64,000 nucleotides of DNA from an uncultured Oscillibacter sp. (GCA_947365245.1 CANAWG010000002.1:124001-188000), one strand, 5' to 3'; counted from the stretch's first letter, positions 29,543-38,103 are shown. Made by a program: numbers and translations. The notes: generated by a model from the sequence alone, not told the origin.

Positions 29543-30413
29543 AGTCCGCACCTCCCAGCTCGTAAATAAAAATCTCCTCCAGCGTCAGCGGCACCGCGTC
29601 CACCAGCAGGGGGTGGTACGCCGTCAGGCGCTCCGCGGCCTCCTGGGCGCCCATGCGCATGATTAAGGTATGAATGCGGCCGATTCTGGAGGCGTGGAGC
29701 ACCGGCAGGTCCTCCGGCACCTCCGTCACGCCGTCGGGAAACACCACCTGGAGCTTTACCATGTTGTCCTGCAATTGGGCCAGGCTCCGCTCCAGCAGCA
29801 CCCTGCCGTGGTCCATGATGCCCACGTGGTCGCACACGTCCTCCAGCTCCCGCAGGTTGTGGGAGCTGACCAGCACCGTGGTGCCCCGCTGGCTCACGTC
29901 CCCCATCACCAGCGACCACACCTGCCGCCGCATCACCGGGTCCAGGCCGTCCACCGGCTCGTCCAGAATCAGATAGTCCGGCATGCAGCTGAGCACCAGC
30001 CAGAAGGCCGCCTGCTTCTGCATGCCCTTGGAGAGGCGGCGGATGGGGCGCCGCTCGTCGATGGCGAAGACCTCTTTCAGCTTCTCGTACCGCTCCATGG
30101 AGAAATTGGGATAGAACCCCCGGTAGAAGCGGCACATGTCCCGAATAGTGGACTGGGAGAAGTAGTACCAGTCGTCGGGGATGACCCCCACCCGGGCCTT
30201 CAGCCCGCCGTTCTCCCACACGTCCTCGCCGCCGATGCGCACCGTGCCCCCGTCGGGGCGGTACACGCCCGTCAGGCACCGGATCAGGGTGGACTTGCCG
30301 GCGCCGTTGGGGCCCACCAGCCCGTACACGCTGCCCGCGGGGGCCGTGAGCGTGGCTCCGTCCAGAGCCGTGAAGCCGTCAAAGCGCTTGACGGTGTTTG
30401 TCACTTGAATCAT
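29517..30413 (-). CDS. ABC transporter ATP-binding protein, YtrB-like
   Basis: A 298-residue ATPase: Walker A GPNGAGKST (about 35-43), signature RLSKGMQKQ (about 128), Walker B YLILDEPVDGLDP (about 148-160) and switch His in VSSHNLRE. The C-terminal 80 residues form the usual accessory domain. It is encoded between the GntR regulator (4-base overlap) and the permease (26-base overlap). The degenerate signature, LSKGMQ in place of LSGGQ, is typical of this GntR-linked group and recurs in the second such operon here. Confidence 0.93.
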   Translation of the reverse strand: MIQVTNTVKRFDGFTALDGATLTAPAGSVYGLVGPNGAGKSTLIRCLTGVYRPDGGTVRIGGEDVWENGGLKARVGVIPDDWYYFSQSTIRDMCRFYRGFYPNFSMERYEKLKEVFAIDERRPIRRLSKGMQKQAAFWLVLSCMPDYLILDEPVDGLDPVMRRQVWSLVMGDVSQRGTTVLVSSHNLRELEDVCDHVGIMDHGRVLLERSLAQLQDNMVKLQVVFPDGVTEVPEDLPVLHASRIGRIHTLIMRMGAQEAAERLTAYHPLLVDAVPLTLEEIFIYELGGADYAVKDIVL

Positions 30414-30808
30414 CGTGTTTCCTCCTTGCTCCTCCCGGCGGGGGCCCCGCCGGATGGCTCTTCTTGAAGAAGAGCCATCAGCTCTTCCTGGCTGGCGCCG
30501 AGATACCGAAGCTCCGCCAGCAGCTCCCGGGTCTCAGACAGCAGCTCCCGGCGGCGGGCGGCGTCCGCCCCGGCGCTGGCGGAGGCAAAGCTCCCCTTGC
30601 CGGGCACGGAGTAGATGTACCCCTCTCCCTCCAGCTCGTTGTACGCCCGCTGGATGGTGTTGGGGTTGATGCTGAGCTGCGTCGCCATGGCCCGCACGGA
30701 GGGCAGCTTTTCATCCGGCCCCATGGCCCCGGTGACGATCAGCTTCCTCAAGCCATCCTTGATCTGCTGATAGATGGGCCGGGAGTCCCGGTAATTCAGG
30801 CTGATCAT
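30410..30808 (-). CDS. GntR-family regulator, YtrA type
   Basis: A 132-residue regulator: winged helix-turn-helix at the N-terminus (PIYQQIKDGLRKLIVTG, then SVRAMATQLSINPNTIQRAY) and a short C-terminal dimerisation tail, which is the YtrA subfamily plan. ATG 30808 has AAGGTGA 5 bases upstream; an extension to 31030 runs through the promoter. It is the first gene of its operon and probably represses it, with the palindrome at 30860-30871 as operator. It is a clear paralogue of the regulator at 56672. Confidence 0.92.
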   Translation of the reverse strand: MISLNYRDSRPIYQQIKDGLRKLIVTGAMGPDEKLPSVRAMATQLSINPNTIQRAYNELEGEGYIYSVPGKGSFASASAGADAARRRELLSETRELLAELRYLGASQEELMALLQEEPSGGAPAGRSKEETR

Positions 30809-30859
30809 CCGCTCACCTTCCCTTCCGCGGCGGAGCGAGCCGCCGCAAACTGTATTAAC

Positions 30860-30871
30860 TGTACTAGTACA
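30860..30871. promoter_or_regulatory. operator palindrome upstream of GntR operon
   Basis: TGTACTAGTACA is a perfect 12-bp palindrome 52 bases ahead of the GntR start, in the promoter region. Strict palindromes of this kind are usual for YtrA-type autoregulators. The -10/-35 boxes around it are not clear-cut. Confidence 0.65.
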
Positions 30872-30971
30872 CTTAGGATAACACGGAGGCCCGCGCCTGT
30901 CAAGCCTTTCTTTTTCCGGGGGAATTTCCGGACGGGATCGGAAAAAAGCCGGGAAAAACCGTATTTTCTTC

Positions 30972-31000
30972 TTTACAATGGGGAGGATGTGTGATATATT
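30972..31000 (+). promoter_or_regulatory. rpsO promoter
   Basis: TTTACA (30972-30977), 17 bases and TATATT (30995-31000), giving a leader of about 105 bases before rpsO, long enough for the autoregulatory structures known for S15. Confidence 0.75.
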
Positions 31001-31112
31001 TCGATAGGCGCGGAGCGCCGCGCCTCCCATATCCCCTGCGCTTTGTCCCGCGGAGCTTCACCGGCCCGGGGCACGGTGCTGCGGGTCATTTTATGAAAGG
31101 TGGAAACACACT

Positions 31113-31379
31113 ATGCTGCGCAAGGAACAGAAGACCGCTATCATTGACGCCAACCGCACCCACGAGGGCGACACCGGCTCCCCGGAGGTCCAGATCGCCA
31201 TCCTGACGGAGCGCATCAACGTGCTCACCGAGCACATGCGCCAGAATCCCCAGGACAAGCACTCCAACCGGGGCCTTTTGAAGATGGTCGGCAAGCGCCG
31301 GAGCCTGCTGGACTATCTCATGAAGAAAGACATCGAGCGCTACCGCGCCCTGATCGCCAAGCTGGGCATCCGTAAGTAA
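31113..31379 (+). CDS. rpsO: 30S ribosomal protein S15
   Basis: An 88-residue S15, full length, with the family signature stretch [15 protein letters not shown] and the C-terminal [18 protein letters not shown]. It binds 16S rRNA early in 30S assembly. AAAGGTGG precedes ATG 31113. It is followed by pnp in the arrangement rpsO-pnp found across many bacteria. A hairpin without a strong T run lies between, so some transcripts should read on. Confidence 0.98.
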   Translation: MLRKEQKTAIIDANRTHEGDTGSPEVQIAILTERINVLTEHMRQNPQDKHSNRGLLKMVGKRRSLLDYLMKKDIERYRALIAKLGIRK

Positions 31380-31385
31380 TGAATT

Positions 31386-31412
31386 CAGGGCGGCGGTATT
31401 CCCGCCGCCCTG
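31386..31412 (+). terminator. hairpin after rpsO, weak terminator
   Basis: An 11-bp stem CAGGGCGGCGG/CCGCCGCCCTG with a 5-base loop; only ATTCC follows, so termination is probably partial. Confidence 0.6.
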
Positions 31413-31444
31413 ATTCCATTTCCCCCGCCCGCGGGAAAGGAGTC

Positions 31445-31499
31445 TTTAGCAGTTGAAAGCGGAATTGACAGACCGTCGAATCCGGTTTCAAGTGCTAAA
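31445..31499 (+). other. long stem-loop in the pnp leader
   Basis: TTTAGCA at 31445 pairs with TGCTAAA at 31493, then TTGAAA with TTTCAA, then CGGA with TCCG, with two single G-G mismatches, and the stem can continue to a small AGACC loop. It forms an almost continuous 24-bp duplex about 50 bases before pnp. In enteric bacteria a comparable double-stranded leader is cut by RNase III to autoregulate pnp; here that role is inference. Confidence 0.75.
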
Positions 31500-31546
31500 G
31501 GGAGCCTCTCCGGCGGAAAATTGAAAGCAAAGGAAAAGGTGAAATT

Positions 31547-33697
31547 ATGTCAACCATCATCACCAAGAGGCAATTCCCCAACTACCGCAAGTATGAGATG
31601 GACCTGGCGGGCCGCCCCCTCACCCTGGAGGTGGGGAAGATCGCGGAGCTCGCCAACGCCGCCGTCATGGTGGGCTACGGCGACACCCGTGTTCTGGTGT
31701 GCGCCACCGCATCCGCCCGGCCCCGGGACGGCATCGACTTCTTCCCCCTCAGCGTGGACTTCGAGGAGAAGCTCTACTCCGTGGGCCGCATCCCCGGCAG
31801 CTTCAACCGCCGGGAGGGCCGCCCCGGGGAAAAGGGCGTCCTCACCAGCCGGGTCATCGACCGGCCCATCCGCCCCCTGTTCCCCTATGACTTCCGCAAC
31901 GATGTCTCCATCATGGCCACGGTCATGAGCGTGGACCACGACTGCTCTCCGGAGATCGCCGCCCTCATCGGCACCTCCGCCGCCCTGGCCATCTCCGACA
32001 TCCCCTGGAACGGCCCTGTGGGCGCGCTGAAGGTGGGTCTGGTGGACGGCAGGCTGGTCCTCAACCCCAACAGCGAGGAGCGGAAGGTCAGCGACCTGGA
32101 CGTCACCGTGGTCTCCACCGGCAAAAAGGTGGTCATGATCGAGGCCGGTGCCAACGAGGTGGACAACGACACCATGTTCGCCGCCATCCAGCTGGCCCAC
32201 CAGGAGAACCAGAAGCAGGTGGAGCTCATCAATCGGATGGTCAGCGAGATCGGCAAGGCCAAGTTCGACTATCCCCACGCCGACTTTGACCAGGTTCTCT
32301 TCGACCGCATCACGGCGGACTTCATGGACGAGGCCAAGGCCGCCATGGACACCGACGACAAGAACGTCCGGGAGCAGCGCTGGAACGCCATGATTGAGCA
32401 CTGGCACGAGAAGTACCTCGAGGAGTTCCCGGAGATGGACAAGTACCTGGACGAGATCACCTACAAGTTCCAGAAGAAGATCGTCAAGGCCTGGCTCCTG
32501 GAGGGCCACCGGGTAGACGGCCGGGCCAAAAACGAGATCCGTCCTCTGAGCGCCGAGGTGGGGCTGCTGCCCCGGGCCCACGGCTCCGGCCTCTTCACCC
32601 GGGGCCAGACCCAGGTGCTCTCCGCCGTCACCCTGGACACCCTCTCCGCCAACCAGAAGCTGGACACCATCTGGGAGGAGACGGAGAAGCGCTATATGCA
32701 CCACTACAACTTCCCCGGCTACTCCGTGGGCGAGGCCAAGCCCGCCCGGTCCCCCGGCCGCCGGGAGATCGGCCACGGCGCCCTTGCCGAGCGGGCGCTG
32801 CTGCCGGTGATCCCCGACGTGGAGACGTTCCCCTACGCCATCCGGGTGGTCAGCGAGGTGGTCTCCTCCAACGGCTCCACCTCCCAGGGCTCCGTGTGCG
32901 GCTCTACGCTTGCGCTGATGGACGCCGGCGTGCCCATCAAGGCGCCGGTGGCGGGCATCTCCTGCGGTCTCATCCAGGATGACGACGGCTCTTTCACCAC
33001 CTTTATCGACATCCAGGGCGTGGAGGACTTCCACGGCGAGATGGACTTCAAGGTGGCGGGCACCAAGAAAGGCATCACCGCCATCCAGATGGACCTGAAG
33101 AACGACGGCCTCACCATGGAGATCATCAAAAACGCCCTGGACATCACCTACGACGGCCGCTGCCAGATTCTGGACCAGATCATGCTGCCCTGCATCGATA
33201 AGCCCCGGCCGGACGTGAGCAGATACGCCCCCAAGATGCTGACCATGCACATCGACCCCTCCCGCATCCGGGAGGTCATCGGCTCCGGCGGCAAGGTGAT
33301 CCAGAAGATCGTGGCCGACACCGGCGCCAAGATCGACATCAACGACGACGGGTCCATCTTCATCGCCGGCGTGGACGCCGCCAGCTGCGACGCCGCCAAG
33401 AAGTGCATCGACGACATCGTGTTCGTGCCGGAGATCGGCGCGCTGTACTACGGCCGCGTGGTGCGGCTGATGACGTTCGGCGCGTTTGTGGAGCTGGCCC
33501 CCGGCAAGGACGGGCTGGTCCACATCTCCAAGCTGGCGGACCACCGTATCGAGAAGGTGGAGGACGCCTGCAAGATCGGCGACATGATGTGGGTGAAGGT
33601 CACCGACATCGACGAGAAGGGCCGGGTGAACCTGAGCCACAAGGACGCGGTGAAGGAGATCAAGGCCAAGGAGGCCGCCGGCGAGCGGATCAAGTGA
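31547..33697 (+). CDS. pnp: polyribonucleotide nucleotidyltransferase (PNPase)
   Basis: A 716-residue phosphorolytic 3'-5' exoribonuclease. Two RNase PH domains flank a helical linker; the second carries the FTRGQTQVLSAVTL active region and the DFHGEMDFKVAGT motif with catalytic Asp. A KH domain (RIREVIGSGGKVIQKI, about 570) and an S1 domain (GALYYGRVVRLMTFGAFVEL, about 630-700) follow. AAGGTGA precedes ATG 31547. It lies after rpsO as usual. The terminator after it is shared with the convergent zinc-ribbon gene. Confidence 0.97.
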   Translation: MSTIITKRQFPNYRKYEMDLAGRPLTLEVGKIAELANAAVMVGYGDTRVLVCATASARPRDGIDFFPLSVDFEEKLYSVGRIPGSFNRREGRPGEKGVLTSRVIDRPIRPLFPYDFRNDVSIMATVMSVDHDCSPEIAALIGTSAALAISDIPWNGPVGALKVGLVDGRLVLNPNSEERKVSDLDVTVVSTGKKVVMIEAGANEVDNDTMFAAIQLAHQENQKQVELINRMVSEIGKAKFDYPHADFDQVLFDRITADFMDEAKAAMDTDDKNVREQRWNAMIEHWHEKYLEEFPEMDKYLDEITYKFQKKIVKAWLLEGHRVDGRAKNEIRPLSAEVGLLPRAHGSGLFTRGQTQVLSAVTLDTLSANQKLDTIWEETEKRYMHHYNFPGYSVGEAKPARSPGRREIGHGALAERALLPVIPDVETFPYAIRVVSEVVSSNGSTSQGSVCGSTLALMDAGVPIKAPVAGISCGLIQDDDGSFTTFIDIQGVEDFHGEMDFKVAGTKKGITAIQMDLKNDGLTMEIIKNALDITYDGRCQILDQIMLPCIDKPRPDVSRYAPKMLTMHIDPSRIREVIGSGGKVIQKIVADTGAKIDINDDGSIFIAGVDAASCDAAKKCIDDIVFVPEIGALYYGRVVRLMTFGAFVELAPGKDGLVHISKLADHRIEKVEDACKIGDMMWVKVTDIDEKGRVNLSHKDAVKEIKAKEAAGERIK

Positions 33698-33719
33698 GCG
33701 GGCCCTTGAAAGAAGCGCG

Positions 33720-33756
33720 AAAAAACGGGACAGGCCTCTGCCGGGCCCGTTTTTTA
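33720..33756. terminator. bidirectional terminator after pnp
   Basis: An A run, a GC stem around ACGGG/CCCGT and GGC/GCC, and a TTTTTT run; usable in both directions. Confidence 0.75.
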
Positions 33757-33757
33757 G

Positions 33758-34135
33758 CGGGTGCAAGGGGGGCGGCGGGCAGGACCGCCGCGCGCAGAAG
33801 ACGGCCCCCGGCCGGCCCCGGAAAACCACGGCGGCCGCCGCGGCCAGCACGATCCCAACCACCGCCCAGAGCAGTATCGCCCGGGCCCAGTTTTGCTTGG
33901 AGGGATTTGCCCCGCCGCCAAAGGCCCAGACAAAGGTCATAATCAGGCCCACCAGGGGGATGCCCGCCAGCAGGAGCGTTACAAACCAGTCCCCGGTGGA
34001 GACCGGCTGGCTCCCGGCGCTCACTCTCTGGGGGGCCGCCGCGGGGGATGCCGCCCTGGGGGACACCGGTGTGCCGCACCCGGGACACACGCTGACATTA
34101 TTTGGAATCTCCTTCCCGCAATTTCTGCAAACCAT
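33758..34135 (-). CDS. zinc-ribbon membrane protein, 3' end unresolved
   Basis: Reading left from ATG 34135 (AGGAGGAGAG just upstream), the protein starts with a zinc ribbon: MVCRNCGKEIPNN and VCPGCGTP give the four Cys. A Pro/Ala/Ser linker and two hydrophobic helices follow (VTLLLAGIPLVGLIMTFVWAF and ILLWAVVGIVLAAAAAVV). After about residue 100 the frame turns into Arg/Pro-rich sequence and finds no stop before running antisense into pnp. A stop exists in another frame near 33756. The likely reading is a frameshift near 33800 that removed the normal stop; I end the entry at the terminator. Function unknown. Confidence 0.65.
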
Positions 34136-34198
34136 CTCTCTCCTCCTCATCTCTCGGCATTCGCACGGCCGAAAAGGCCGGCCGTGGAGCTGAATCTC

Positions 34199-34226
34199 AT
34201 TATATGGGAAACACGGCGCCTGTCAA
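34199..34226 (-). promoter_or_regulatory. promoter of the zinc-ribbon gene
   Basis: TTGACA (complement of 34221-34226), 16 bases and TATAAT (complement of 34199-34204) on the minus strand, 64 bases ahead of the start. Confidence 0.82.
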
Positions 34227-34264
34227 GGGGCCGCGGAGGGCGGCGGGGAGAGGGGGCTGTCGCT

Positions 34265-34308
34265 GCAAAAAGGTATCCGCGCCCGGGGCGTAAGCTCCGG
34301 GCGCGGAT
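34265..34308 (-). terminator. terminator of the PIN-like gene
   Basis: A 12-bp stem ATCCGCGCCCGG/CCGGGCGCGGAT is followed on the minus strand by ACCTTTTTGC. Confidence 0.82.
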
Positions 34309-34314
34309 GGACGG

Positions 34315-34914
34315 TTATTCCGCGGGCGTCTGCTGGGGGGCGTCGGATTTTTTCCGCCGCCCTCCGCCCCGGCGGGCCCGGACGGTCTTGGCGGGCTTCT
34401 CCGCCTCGGCGGGCTCCTCGGAGGCCTGGAAGATCTGCTTGAGGTGGCTGTACAGGGCGCTGCCCTGGGCCTCGCCGCACTCCTTGGCCAGGGCGTTGCG
34501 CAGGTCCTGGCGGTTTGCGGCTTTCAGGATAAAGGGCAGATGGAGGCAGTCCTCGATGGAGGGCCGCAGGTCCACCTCCTGAAAAGCGTCGGCGTACCGG
34601 GCCCGCAGGGCGTCGATGGAGGCGGCGTAGCCCTTGTCCTGGCTGATGACATAAGCGTAGTCCGCCTCCCGGCGGCCCACCAGCACCCCCAGCTCCGTGA
34701 TGATCTGAAAGTCAATGGAGTTCCGGCCGCCCCGGACGCTCTCAATGTACTGCACGTCCGCGGCGGTGCCGGCGCACAGCTTCTGGATTTTGCTGAGAGC
34801 CAGGCCCTCTTTCTGGTAGAAGATCAGGACGGTGTCCTGCGCCGAGAGCATTTCAATGCCCTTGAGGCCCGTGCCGATGTTGTTGTCGCCGTCCACTAAA
34901 AAAATCATTTTCAT
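34315..34914 (-). CDS. PIN-like domain protein with basic tail
   Basis: A 199-residue protein with a PIN/NYN-type nuclease fold: LVDGDNNIG at the N-terminus, SIDFQIITELG in the middle and VISQDKGYAASID near residue 105 supply the acidic residues of the active site. After about residue 150 it passes to a Lys/Arg-rich tail (KTVRARRGGGRRKK). It is likely an RNA- or DNA-binding nuclease, perhaps of a CARF/PIN accessory type, but no partner gene lies beside it. ATG 34914 is chosen by where the fold begins and by the promoter; its ribosome site is weak, and a 120-residue extension upstream is probably not translated. Confidence 0.75.
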   Translation of the reverse strand: MKMIFLVDGDNNIGTGLKGIEMLSAQDTVLIFYQKEGLALSKIQKLCAGTAADVQYIESVRGGRNSIDFQIITELGVLVGRREADYAYVISQDKGYAASIDALRARYADAFQEVDLRPSIEDCLHLPFILKAANRQDLRNALAKECGEAQGSALYSHLKQIFQASEEPAEAEKPAKTVRARRGGGRRKKSDAPQQTPAE

Positions 34915-34971
34915 AGTAAATGTTGTTCTTTCTTTCCTCTGATTTTTCCCCCGCGCAGGGGCGTTTTCAAT

Positions 34972-35000
34972 AGTATAACAAATTTTCTTAAAAAGCGCAA
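34972..35000 (-). promoter_or_regulatory. promoter of the PIN-like gene
   Basis: TTGCGC (complement of 34995-35000), 17 bases and TATACT (complement of 34972-34977). Confidence 0.65.
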
Positions 35001-35346
35001 GCGCTGAAACCTTTTCCCGGGAAATTCCGGCGAAAGGGGCGCCGTTGATCCGCGGGGAGGAATTTTGAGATGGAGTGGAACGGGAGTGCCCTTCCCGCCC
35101 TGACGCCGGTTCCGCCGCGGCTCTGAGCGTCCGCGGCGGGGCCGACCCGTCTCCACCGCTCCTGTATGGCCTGTCCGCGGCCGGAATTTTCGGAAAATTT
35201 GCGCACAGGGAGAAAGAGAGCAAAGTTTTTTCATACAAGAGCGAAGATTTTTCTATCGTTTTTTTTCGCTTCAACCGATAAAATAAAAACCGCGTTCGGG
35301 AAGACGCCCGAGGCGCGTGACCTAAAATTTACTAGGAGGAACAACG
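35001..35346. other. intergenic region ahead of mglB
   Basis: No gene was found in this 346-base gap. It becomes AT-rich from 35200 and must hold the mglB promoter, but no clean -35/-10 pair is visible, which fits a promoter that depends on an activator such as the YesN-type regulator at 39219. AGGAGG stands ready before the mglB ATG. Confidence 0.5.
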
Positions 35347-36402
35347 ATGAAGAAGATTCTCACTCTTGCGCTGTGTGCCGTCATGATGCTGTCCGTTCTG
35401 GCCGGCTGCGGCAGTAAGACCGACACCCCCGCCAACACCGACGCCCCCGCTCAGAACGAGCCCGCCGCTCCCGCCGAGAACACCCCCGACGCCCCTGAGG
35501 CCGGCGGCACCATCGGCGTGTGCATCTATCAGTTCACCGACGCGTTCATGACCACCTATCGTAACGCTCTGCAGGAGATCCTGGAGGGCAAGGGCTACAA
35601 GGTCACCACCGTGGACGGCGCCAATGACCAGGCCAAGCAGAACGAGCAGATCAACACCTTTATCACCCAGGGTGTGGACGCTCTGATCATCAACCCCGTC
35701 ATGACCTCCGCCGCCGACCAGATCATCGCCACCGTGAAGAACGCCGGCATCCCCACCGTTCTGATCAACCGCGAGCCCACCGCCGAGCAGATGGCCGTGT
35801 ATGACAAGCTGGTCTACGTGGGCTGCGACGCCGCCCAGTCCGGCACCATGCAGGGCGAGCTGATCCTGGATACCGCCAACAAGGGCGACATCAACGGCGA
35901 CGGCAAGGTCTCCTACATCATGGTCCAGGGCGACCCCGAGAACATCGACGCCCAGCTGCGCACCGAGTACTCCGTCAAGGCTCTGACCGACGCCGGCGTG
36001 GAAGTGGAGCAGCTGAACCTCACCCGCGGCGACTGGATGCGTGAGCGCGGCCAGGAGATCGTGGCCAACGACCTGGCCCAGTTCGGCACCCAGGTGGAGG
36101 TCGTCTTCTGCAACAACGACGACATGGCCATCGGCGCCCTGCAGTCCATCCAGGCTGCCGGCCGCAAGGTCAACGAGGACATCTATCTGGTGGGCGTTGA
36201 CGCCCTGGACGCCGCTCTGAACGAGGTCAAGGCCGGCAACATGACCGGCACCGTGCTGAACGACGCCGTGGGTCAGGCCACCGCCGCTGTGGAGCAGATG
36301 GAGCTGCTGCTGGGCGGCAAGACCTATGCCTCCGGCGAGCAGAGCGTGTACGTTGACTACGTGAAGGTCACTCCCGACAACGTGTCCAACTTCATGGGCT
36401 GA
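35347..36402 (+). CDS. mglB: galactose/glucose-binding lipoprotein of ABC transporter
   Basis: A 351-residue solute-binding lipoprotein. The signal MKKILTLALCAVMMLSVLAGC has a lipobox LAGC, then an Ala/Pro/Asn-rich linker and a two-lobed sugar-binding domain. The EF-hand-like calcium loop DINGDGK (about residue 180) is a hallmark of galactose/glucose-binding proteins, and FCNNDDMAIGALQ and GVDALDAAL match the ligand site. It delivers galactose, and probably glucose, to MglA-MglC. It is followed by a hairpin terminator, which should keep it in excess over the membrane parts. A paralogue at 43650 belongs to the sensor cluster. Confidence 0.93.
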   Translation: MKKILTLALCAVMMLSVLAGCGSKTDTPANTDAPAQNEPAAPAENTPDAPEAGGTIGVCIYQFTDAFMTTYRNALQEILEGKGYKVTTVDGANDQAKQNEQINTFITQGVDALIINPVMTSAADQIIATVKNAGIPTVLINREPTAEQMAVYDKLVYVGCDAAQSGTMQGELILDTANKGDINGDGKVSYIMVQGDPENIDAQLRTEYSVKALTDAGVEVEQLNLTRGDWMRERGQEIVANDLAQFGTQVEVVFCNNDDMAIGALQSIQAAGRKVNEDIYLVGVDALDAALNEVKAGNMTGTVLNDAVGQATAAVEQMELLLGGKTYASGEQSVYVDYVKVTPDNVSNFMG

Positions 36403-36436
36403 TTCCACCGCCAGAAGAAAAAGGAAGAGCAGCAAA

Positions 36437-36471
36437 GGGGTGCGTGCGCAGGTGCGCACGCACCCCGTTTT
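36437..36471 (+). terminator. attenuating terminator between mglB and mglA
   Basis: A 13-bp stem GGGGTGCGTGCGC/GCGCACGCACCCC with a 4-base loop is followed by GTTTT. Partial read-through would give more binding protein than transporter. Confidence 0.82.
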
Positions 36472-36483
36472 CAAAGTTATCCG

Positions 36484-36550
36484 CATCGATTGACAAGAGG
36501 CAATACGGCCGCGGAGAACATGGGGGCGTGCTGTCCCTTGTCAACCGATG
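36484..36550. repeat. inverted repeat in the mglA leader
   Basis: CATCGATTGACAAG (36484-36497) and CTTGTCAACCGATG (36537-36550) are complementary at 13 of 14 positions with 39 bases between. As RNA it makes a long stem directly ahead of the mglA ribosome site; as DNA it could be a looped operator pair. Each arm contains TTGACA. Confidence 0.7.
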
Positions 36551-36576
36551 GAATCAATTAAGGGGGGGACCGAGAA

Positions 36577-38085
36577 TTGTCAGAGTATCGTTTGGAAATG
36601 CGTGGGGTCGTTAAGACATTCCCCGGCGTCAAGGCGCTGGACCACGCGCAGCTCAATCTCCGCCCCGGCACCGTCCACGCACTGATGGGAGAGAACGGCG
36701 CCGGAAAGTCCACGCTGATGAAGTGCATGTTCGGCATCTATCACATGGACGAGGGCGAGGTGATCTACGAGGGCGAGAAGGTCCAGATCAAGGGCCCGCT
36801 GGACGCCCTGAACCGGGGCATCGCCATGGTGCATCAGGAGCTCCAGCCCATTCCGGAGCGGAGCATCGGCGAGAATATCTACGTGGGCCGTTACCCCACA
36901 AAGAAGTACGGGCCGGTGACGGTCATCGACCACGCCAAGATGTATGAGGACGCCGCGGCGGTGCTGAAGGAGGTCCACCTGAACTTCGACCCCAGGGCCA
37001 AGCTGGGCAGCCTCAGCGTCTCTCAGATGCAGCTGGTGGAGATCGCCAAGGCCGTCTCCGCGGACTGCAAGGTGCTCATTCTGGATGAGCCCACCTCCTC
37101 TCTGACGGCGGCGGAGGTGGAGGCCCTCTTCACTATCGTCAACGAGCTTCGGGAAAAGGGCGTCTCCATCGTCTACATCTCCCACAAGATGGACGAGATC
37201 CTCCGCATCAGCGACGAGGTCACCATCATGCGGGACGGCCAGTACATCGGCACCTGGGAATCCAAGGGCCTTACCACCGATTTCATCATCACCAAGATGG
37301 TGGGCCGGGAGCTCTCCAACCTCTACCCCCAGCGGGAGAACGTCCCCGGGGAGGTGGTCTTCGAGGTGGAGGACTTCACCTCCATCAATCCCAAGAGCTT
37401 CCGCCACGCCTCTTTCAACGTCCGCAAGGGCGAGATCCTGGGCGTCGCGGGTCTGGTGGGCGCCCAGCGCACGGAGCTGATGGAGGGCCTCTTCGGCCTC
37501 CGCAGCCACACCACGGGCAAGATCACCTACCAGGGCAGGGAGCTGCGGATCACCCAGCCCAAGGACGCCATCAACAGCGGCATCGCCATGCTGACGGAGG
37601 ACCGCCGGGCCACCGGAATCTTAGGCGTGCTGTCCATCGCGGACAACGTATCCATCGCCTCTTTGAACCAATATCTCATCGGCGGCATCATGCTGGACGA
37701 CGGGAAGATTGAGAAGCTGGTGCAGGACAACGTGGCCAAGCTCTCCATCAAGACGCCCTCCTCCAAGACCCAGATCCAGTCCCTCTCCGGCGGCAACCAG
37801 CAAAAGGTGCTCATCAGCCGCTGGCTTGCCAACGACCCGGACGTCTTCATTCTGGATGAGCCCACCCGCGGCATCGACGTGGGCGCCAAGTATGAGATCT
37901 ACTGCATCATTGCGGAGCTGGCCAAGCAGGGCAAGAGCGTCATCATGATCTCCTCTGAGATGAGCGAGCTCATCGGCATGTCCGACCGGATCATGGTCAT
38001 GTGCGACGGCCGGGTCACCGGCTTCATCGACGGGCAGGAGGCCAATCAGGAGAACATCATGGCCCTGGCCACCCAGTTTGAATAA
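36577..38085 (+). CDS. mglA: galactose ABC transporter ATP-binding protein
   Basis: A 502-residue tandem ATPase of the sugar CUT2 group. The first half has GENGAGKST (about 36-44) and ILDEPTSSL; the second has a modified Walker A region GLVGAQRTEL and a full signature LSGGNQQKVLISRWL with FILDEPTRGIDVG. It starts with TTG at 36577, since AGGGGGG stands about 8-10 bases before it and the sequence SEYRLEMRGVVKTFPG starts the domain. The weak start and the leader inverted repeat suggest controlled translation. Next to mglC with an 18-base gap. Confidence 0.95.
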   Translation: MSEYRLEMRGVVKTFPGVKALDHAQLNLRPGTVHALMGENGAGKSTLMKCMFGIYHMDEGEVIYEGEKVQIKGPLDALNRGIAMVHQELQPIPERSIGENIYVGRYPTKKYGPVTVIDHAKMYEDAAAVLKEVHLNFDPRAKLGSLSVSQMQLVEIAKAVSADCKVLILDEPTSSLTAAEVEALFTIVNELREKGVSIVYISHKMDEILRISDEVTIMRDGQYIGTWESKGLTTDFIITKMVGRELSNLYPQRENVPGEVVFEVEDFTSINPKSFRHASFNVRKGEILGVAGLVGAQRTELMEGLFGLRSHTTGKITYQGRELRITQPKDAINSGIAMLTEDRRATGILGVLSIADNVSIASLNQYLIGGIMLDDGKIEKLVQDNVAKLSIKTPSSKTQIQSLSGGNQQKVLISRWLANDPDVFILDEPTRGIDVGAKYEIYCIIAELAKQGKSVIMISSEMSELIGMSDRIMVMCDGRVTGFIDGQEANQENIMALATQFE

Positions 38086-38103
38086 GGAGGAAAGAGAAAC
38101 ACT

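Noticed and set aside
31550..33700. Long open frame antisense to pnp continuing from the zinc-ribbon gene
   Set aside because: After the second hydrophobic helix the translation has no domain and mirrors pnp codon bias; only the first ~100 residues are taken as real.
34915..35274. 120-residue N-terminal extension of the PIN-like protein
   Set aside because: It runs through the TTGCGC-TATACT promoter and AT-rich leader; the PIN fold begins at the chosen ATG.
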